From Candidatus Gastranaerophilales bacterium (GTDB lineage Bacteria > Cyanobacteriota > Vampirovibrionia > Gastranaerophilales > Gastranaerophilaceae), in NCBI GenBank assembly GCA_944322755.1, contig CALUPY010000005.1, forward strand, positions 1 through 64,000: a stretch of 64,000 nucleotides of DNA, in the 5' to 3' direction. A model generated the notes under the pieces. It was not told the origin of the DNA. It searched no databases and was given only the letters and a program-made list of their open reading frames with translations. Each line of letters opens with the position of its first letter. The first letter of the stretch is position 1. This document shows, piece after piece, positions 43,001 through 49,000 of this stretch. The position numbers and the translations under genes are program-made.

Positions 43001-46000
43001 TCCTGTTGCGTAGGCGTTCGTTACATTACCGCCCAATGTTCCTGCAAGAGCGCCAACATTAACATAACCCACGACATTAGCATTTTCTATGCCTACATTT
43101 TTTATTTCAGCATCGGTTGTAATACCAAACAAGCCGACATTAGATTCATCAGCCCTGTCGATAGTCAGATTGCTTATGACATAACCGTTGCCGTTAAATT
43201 CACCGGTGAAGGCGTTTGAGTCATCGCCTATCGGATCCCAGTTTTCGTAAGCCGAAAGGTCGATGTTATTCATCAGGATGTATTTTCCAGTGATGTTTCC
43301 GTTTTCGTCGACGTTATTTCTGATATTGTCGAGGTCTTGGGCTGTTTTGATTATTGTGTAGCCCTGTGCGAGTGCTTCTTCTTCCGTTATACGGTTGACA
43401 GTGTTTATAAAGTTTCCTGAGTAGACAGTAGAGGTGCCTGCTTCGACTTCGTAGTCCGCAAGTCCCGTCACACGCGCAAAATCGCCTGTCGCCGTGATAG
43501 CAAGTTCACCGACGGTGCTTTCTATTGTGAATCTGCCGTCTTTTATGGAGGCTGTGACGCCGTCCAGTCCGAGGGCATTTATTTCTGCGGCTATTTGGTT
43601 AAGGGTTTTGTCTTTTGTGCTTATTTCAGCTGCATCACCGACTTTGAGGGTGCCGCCGATGATTGTTTCTTCTCCGGTCAGAGTTGAGGCTGTGCCGTAG
43701 TGGCGGGTTATTGTAATTGGCCCTGTCTGCACCTGATCCGCTGCACTGACTGTATAGTCGCCGAGTCCGGTTACGCGTGCAAAGTCGCCTGTCGCAGTTA
43801 TGGAAAGTTCACCGTTCAGGCTGTCTATTGTGAATTTTCCGTTTGTTACCGAGGCTGTTACGCCGTCTATTCCCAGTGCGTTTATCTCATCGACAATCTG
43901 GTTAATGTTTTTGAATTTTGTATTGATTTCAGGGGCGTCGCCGATTTTAAGTGTGCCGCTTAAGATTACCTCGTCGCCTGTGAGGTCTGAAACCTTGCCG
44001 TAGTGGCGGGTTACCATCATCGGTTCTGATTCTTCTACGGTTCCGCCTTCAATCTTGTAGTCGCCAAGGCCAGAAACTCTTGCAAAGTCGCCTGTTGCAA
44101 TGATAGACGGGGTTACATTTTCGCCCTGTATCGTAAATCTGCCGTCTGTTATAGAAGCTGTTATTCCTGTGATATTCTGGGCGTTTACCTCATCAACTAT
44201 CTGCTGCAGCGTTTTGCCTTTTGTGTCTATTGCTGTTCCGCCCTGAATCTGCAATGTGCCGCCGAGAATTGTTATATCTCCGGTCAGTGAAGATGTTGAG
44301 CCCTGAACAGTGGTTATTGTGCCGCCGGGAATGTTCTCTATTGTGCCGTCTTCGGTGTCGTATGTCGCAAAGCCCGTTACCCTTGCAAAATCGCCTGTCG
44401 CAAGAACTTCTTCTGCTGCGCCGTCAAATTTTATTGTGAATTTGCCGTCAGTTATAGAGGCTTCGTAGTTTGTGAATTCAGACAGGTCGTTTATTTCATC
44501 CACTATCTGCTGCAGAGTTTTGCCGGCAACATTAAAGTTGTCTACACCGATTTGCAAAGTGCCGCCGACTATAGTTTCCGAGCCGGTCAGTGAATCTTCC
44601 TGTCCCTGCATTGTTATATATGAAGAACCGCTGCTAACGTTGTATTCGGCAAGCCCTGTAACCCTTGCGGCGTCGCCTGTTGCGTTTATCTCAATTTCAC
44701 CGCTAGAGCTTGTGACAGTGAATTTTCCGTTGACTATTGCGGTTTGGACGCCTTCAATATCCAGTGCGTTGAGCTCTTCTACTACCTGTGCAAGCGTTTT
44801 TCCGGCTGCGTCTACAGTTTTATCGCCGATTGAAACAGAGCCGCTTACAAGCGTTTCTGTGCCGGTCAGGCTGTCGGCCTGTCCGGTGTATGTATGAATA
44901 GTTATAACAGGTCTGGCTGTATCTGTTGAGCTGCCTTCTGATATAGTATAGCTTGCTAGTCCTGTTACCCTAGCAAAGTCGCCGGAGGCTATTACATCGA
45001 CCTGGCCTCTTTCGCTTGTGACAGTGAATCTGCCGTCTTTTATGGATGCAGTAACACCGGAAATATTCTGGGCATTGATTTCTGAAATTACTTGGTTGAG
45101 TGTTTTTCCGTCTGTATCAATTACCGCATTTCTGTCTATTTGAATGCTGCCGCCGACAAATCTTTCTGAACCATTTAATGATGTGTTTTGTCCCTGCATG
45201 AGGGTAATTGTTTTGTAATTTACTTCCGGAGACTCTGCGGATGTGTTAGAAGTGGTTGCGCCGGCTGTGCCCGTACCTGCAAGCCCTGATACACGCGCAA
45301 AGTCGCCTGATGCCTGCACATCAACGATTCCGTTTTCGCTTATTATCGTAAATGCTCCGTCTTTTATGGAGGCTGTGATTCCTTCAAGTCCCTGGGCATT
45401 GATTGCGTCAATGACTTCCTGCATTGTCATGCCTTTGGTATTTATTTGGGCGCCGGAGCCTACTTTTACTGTACCGTTTAAAAGAACTTCCGAACCGTCG
45501 AGAGTGTTTGTTGCACCCTGCATCTGGGTTACTGTAACCGCTTCTGTTGACGAGCTGGTTCCTGCTTCGACTATGTACGAGGCAAGTCCGGTGATTCTTG
45601 CAAAATCTCCTGTGGCTGTCACGGACGGAGCGTTTGAGCCTTCTACTTTCAGAGTGAACCTTCCGTCTGTTACAGATGCGCTTAAGCCGTCTATACCTTG
45701 TGCGTTAATTTCGTTAATTACCTGCGCAAGTGATTTTCCGGTTGTATCTATTTCTGCATTGTCTCCGATTTTTATTGTGCCGCCTACAGAAACAATACTG
45801 TCGTTAAGCTGCATTTCAGAACCTTGAACAATAGTGTAGGTTTCTGTGTTTTCGTCTACAACGTTTGAACTGCTGCCGGAGCCGATTATGTATTCTGCCA
45901 TTCCTGTTACGCGTGCAAAATCACCTGAAGCCTGAACGCTCGGGACTGTATCAGTACCGGTTACTGTAAATTTTCCGTCTTTAATTGATGCAGTTATTCC

Positions 46001-49000
46001 GTTAAGTCCGAGGTCATTAATCTCTGTAACGATTTCTCCCAACGTTTTTCCGGCTGCATCAATAGTGTTTCCGTTTACTGTAATGCTGCCGCTGACAATG
46101 GTCATATCTGCTGTGAGGGAGTCATTTTGGCCGGACAGGTGGGTTACTGTTTTGTCTGCTCCGCCCGCTGTTCCTGCCTGGTCAGTAACGACAGCGCCGC
46201 CTGTTGCGTAAGATGCCATGCCTGTTACCCTTGCAAGATCACCGGTTACTGTGACTTTGGGAACGTCTGTTCCCATTGATACAATTGTGAATTTTCCGTC
46301 TTTAATTGAGGCTGAAACACCGGATAAGCCGAGATTGTTGATTTCTGAAATTATCTGGTCGAGTGTTTTTCCTGTTGCATCAATTTCTGCGCCGTCTGCA
46401 ATTTTTATTGTACCGTTTATGACTTTTATGTCTCCGGTAAGGTTGTCAGCTGCGCCTTGCATCTGAATTGCGTTAGGGGTAGGCTGCGGTGTTCCGTCAG
46501 GGGCATTGCCCTGAATTACATAGCTTCCAAGTCCGGTTGCCCTGCCAAAGTCACCTTCGCCACCTATAATATAGGATATGTTTTCTATACTGTCATCTAT
46601 TGCAACAAGCTGGAACTGGCCTGTGGATGTGAGTTTTGCTTCGACTTTTGTTTCATCTTTGTGGGAGTTTATTATGTTTATACAATCCTGAATTGTTTCT
46701 CCCATGTCCATTGTCACGCCGCCTATGGTCAGGGTTGAGCCTTTTAGTACCTGTGAATAGTCATCAAGCCCGGTTACTCCGCCGGTTACGCTGGCATATT
46801 GAATTTCTACGTGTGTGTTTGAACCGTCAACGGTTGTGTAAGTTCCTGCACCTACGACTCTTCCCAAGTCTCCAGATGTAATCTGGAAGGAGATGTTTTT
46901 TACGCCGCTGTCAATATTTCTGAGAACTAGTCTGCCTTCATCATTCAAAAATGCTTCTACTCCTGTTGCTGCAGAGTGGGCGTTGATTGCATTTAGGGCT
47001 TCTGAAATGTTTGTGCCGACACCTATTGTCAATCCGTTAACTACAACCGTGCTATTCATAATCTGGGTGCCGTATGAAACAGAGTTTGCTGTTGTTAAGA
47101 TTGTTTTTGTTGCACCGTATTTTTCTTCTTTGCCCGCAATTACCTGATAGCCTATGATACCTGTGATTTGACCGAAATTGCCGTTTACATCCTGTACTGA
47201 TATGGGCAGGGAGCCGTGGCGTGTTTCTGTCAGGACTAGTTTTCCGTTTTCATCAATCGAGGCTTCAACGTATGTTTTGTCAGAGACCGCATTTATGTTT
47301 TTGATTGCGCTTTCCAGCGTGCCTTCTGCTATATTGACTGTAATACCGTTGATTTTAATTGTGGATACACCGACTTCTGTTGCAGAATTAACGATTTCGG
47401 TTCCTGTTAACGTTGAAGCAGAACCTTCTGCGCCTGCAACAAAATTCGATGCTGCAACACTTTCTGTTGTGAGACCTGTTATTTCTCCAAAATTGCTGGT
47501 TCCGCCTTCTATGTATAGGGCGGTGGAACCGGTCAGACGGTTTCTGATGGTTATGTGATTGTCTTTGTATTCAGCAACTATGCCGAGTTCTTCACTATAC
47601 TGGTTGATTTCTGCGAGAGCCTCTTCTATGCTTCCGCCTTTTAGCTGGATAGTTTTGCCGTTAATCTTAAATGAACCGGCTGTTACAGCTCCTGCAGTGG
47701 TGATGTCAGTGATTTCTTTTGTGCCTGTCGTGTGTGTAAAATAATCCCCGTCAAGTCCGGGTGAAAGGATACCCGTCGACTGTGTGCCTTCTGTCATTCC
47801 GACAAATTCCGTAAAGTCGCTGGTGCCTGCTTCGACTGTTATTGTGTAGCCTGAGCCTTTGTTATTCTGTACAAGTTCAAATACTCCGTTTTCGATTGTT
47901 GCGGAGATACCTATTCCGGAATTGTTGATTTTGTTGATGATATCATTGATTCCGTCATCTTCTTCTATTGTAATAACAGCAGACTGCTCCGAGCCGTTAT
48001 ATCCTGTTGTGATTTTAAAGGTGCCTGTTGTGTAACCTGTAGAATCTGCATTTACTGCTGTGTTTCCGGAGAGTTTTTGGGCTGTGCCGTCATTTCCTAT
48101 TACAAGGCTTCCCGTGTTCATGCTTCCGCCTTCGGTAAAGCCGATTGCGTTTGTGAAATTGCTTGTTCCTTTTTTGATTTCAATAAGCACATTTCCTGTT
48201 CTGTTTGCGACAAATGTGATTTTGTTGTCTTTTAGCATTGCACCGACGCCGTATTTTGAATCGGAGTTTATGGTGGAAATAAGGCTGTTGAGAGTTGTGT
48301 CTTTGTTTATGTATAGTTCCTGACCGTTTATCGAGAACGAACCCTCTGACATAGTAAGGCCCATTATGTCGCCAAAGTTTGTATTCTGATTGGTGATTTT
48401 CATGGACTTTCCTGCTTCGGATTCTATGTAAAAGTGGTTGTAATCATCAAATCCGGCTTTGTATCCGTTTACTCTGAGTTTTTCAATAACATCGTCGATT
48501 GTGTCTGAACCCTTTATCGAAATAAGGTTTCCGCCAAGTTCAAAAGTGCCTGTAGTTACACCCAGACGGCTCATTGTCATAGAACCTGTCAGATCAGAAC
48601 GTGTCGAAGTAAGCCTTTTTCCGTCAAAACTTCCGGCAAATAGGTCTACTATCTTTGTTTCTCCGTCTACGCTTACTCCTTTTAACGCGTTGCTTATTGC
48701 CTGTGTGGCTGTTGCTACCTGTTTTACCGTGTATTCAATACGTTGTGAATCCACATTTCCGCTGATGAGTTCTCCGTTTACAGCCGAGCTGTTTGTATTA
48801 AATATATCCCATATTGAGGAGGCACTTGAGTTTTTTACGCTGTTTATAAAATCGTCGAGTGATGACACAGTTCTGTTGTAAGAACTTTTTACGCTGGAAA
48901 GTGTGCCGAGTTTGTTCGTTATTGAGGTCGAGCTGCTGTTTAAGTCATCTATTGTCTTTTGCAGGCTTTCAAGATACTCAACATATGAGCTGTTAATCTG

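Larger units (their letters stand above)
24150..43405 (-). repeat. Twelve GLUG modules joined by hook-IN-type linkers
   Basis: Each module opens with a line like EEEAIAQGYTIIKTAxDL, then GKYILMNDIDLS, a WxPIG turn, FNGNGYVIKNLTI and xxVGLFG, and continues with GLUG repeats (GGLxGxxxxGxIxNSYATGxVxG). Most close with a SFWNxDSTGQ-like stretch, SAQNFIDAGWSExVWDFSG and PTLK. Approximate coordinates in protein order: 43405-42300, 42275-41060, 41020-40015, 39445-38230, 38215-37030, 36665-35080, 35055-34095, 32985-31905, 31290-30435, 29450-28465, 26815-25850, 24985-24150. GLUG repeats are known from surface adhesins and IgA-protease-like proteins and are expected to fold as a beta-solenoid. Modules range from about 280 to 530 residues; the sixth is longest and lacks the usual WDFSG ending. 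Confidence 0.85.
22200..46500 (-). other. About 8,090-residue expansion relative to the smaller paralogue
   Basis: Left of this block (N-terminal ~885 residues) and right of it (from SKLTGTNNVTNTTQI on) the giant protein aligns by eye with the smaller one. In the smaller protein the two flanks are adjacent: GLGSYTVGAAPSNG near residue 892 is followed within a few residues by SKLVGQNTVSKETEI. Everything between is present only in the giant gene. The boundaries are good to a few tens of bases. Confidence 0.75.

Noticed and set aside
45243-45827. A 194-codon plus-strand frame inside the giant gene
   Set aside because: It is antisense to the well-supported IN-repeat array, recurs with the same Pro/Ser/Val-rich flavour at each repeat, and has no ribosome site. 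It is a shadow of repeat coding, as are the many other plus-strand frames between 16001 and 49156.
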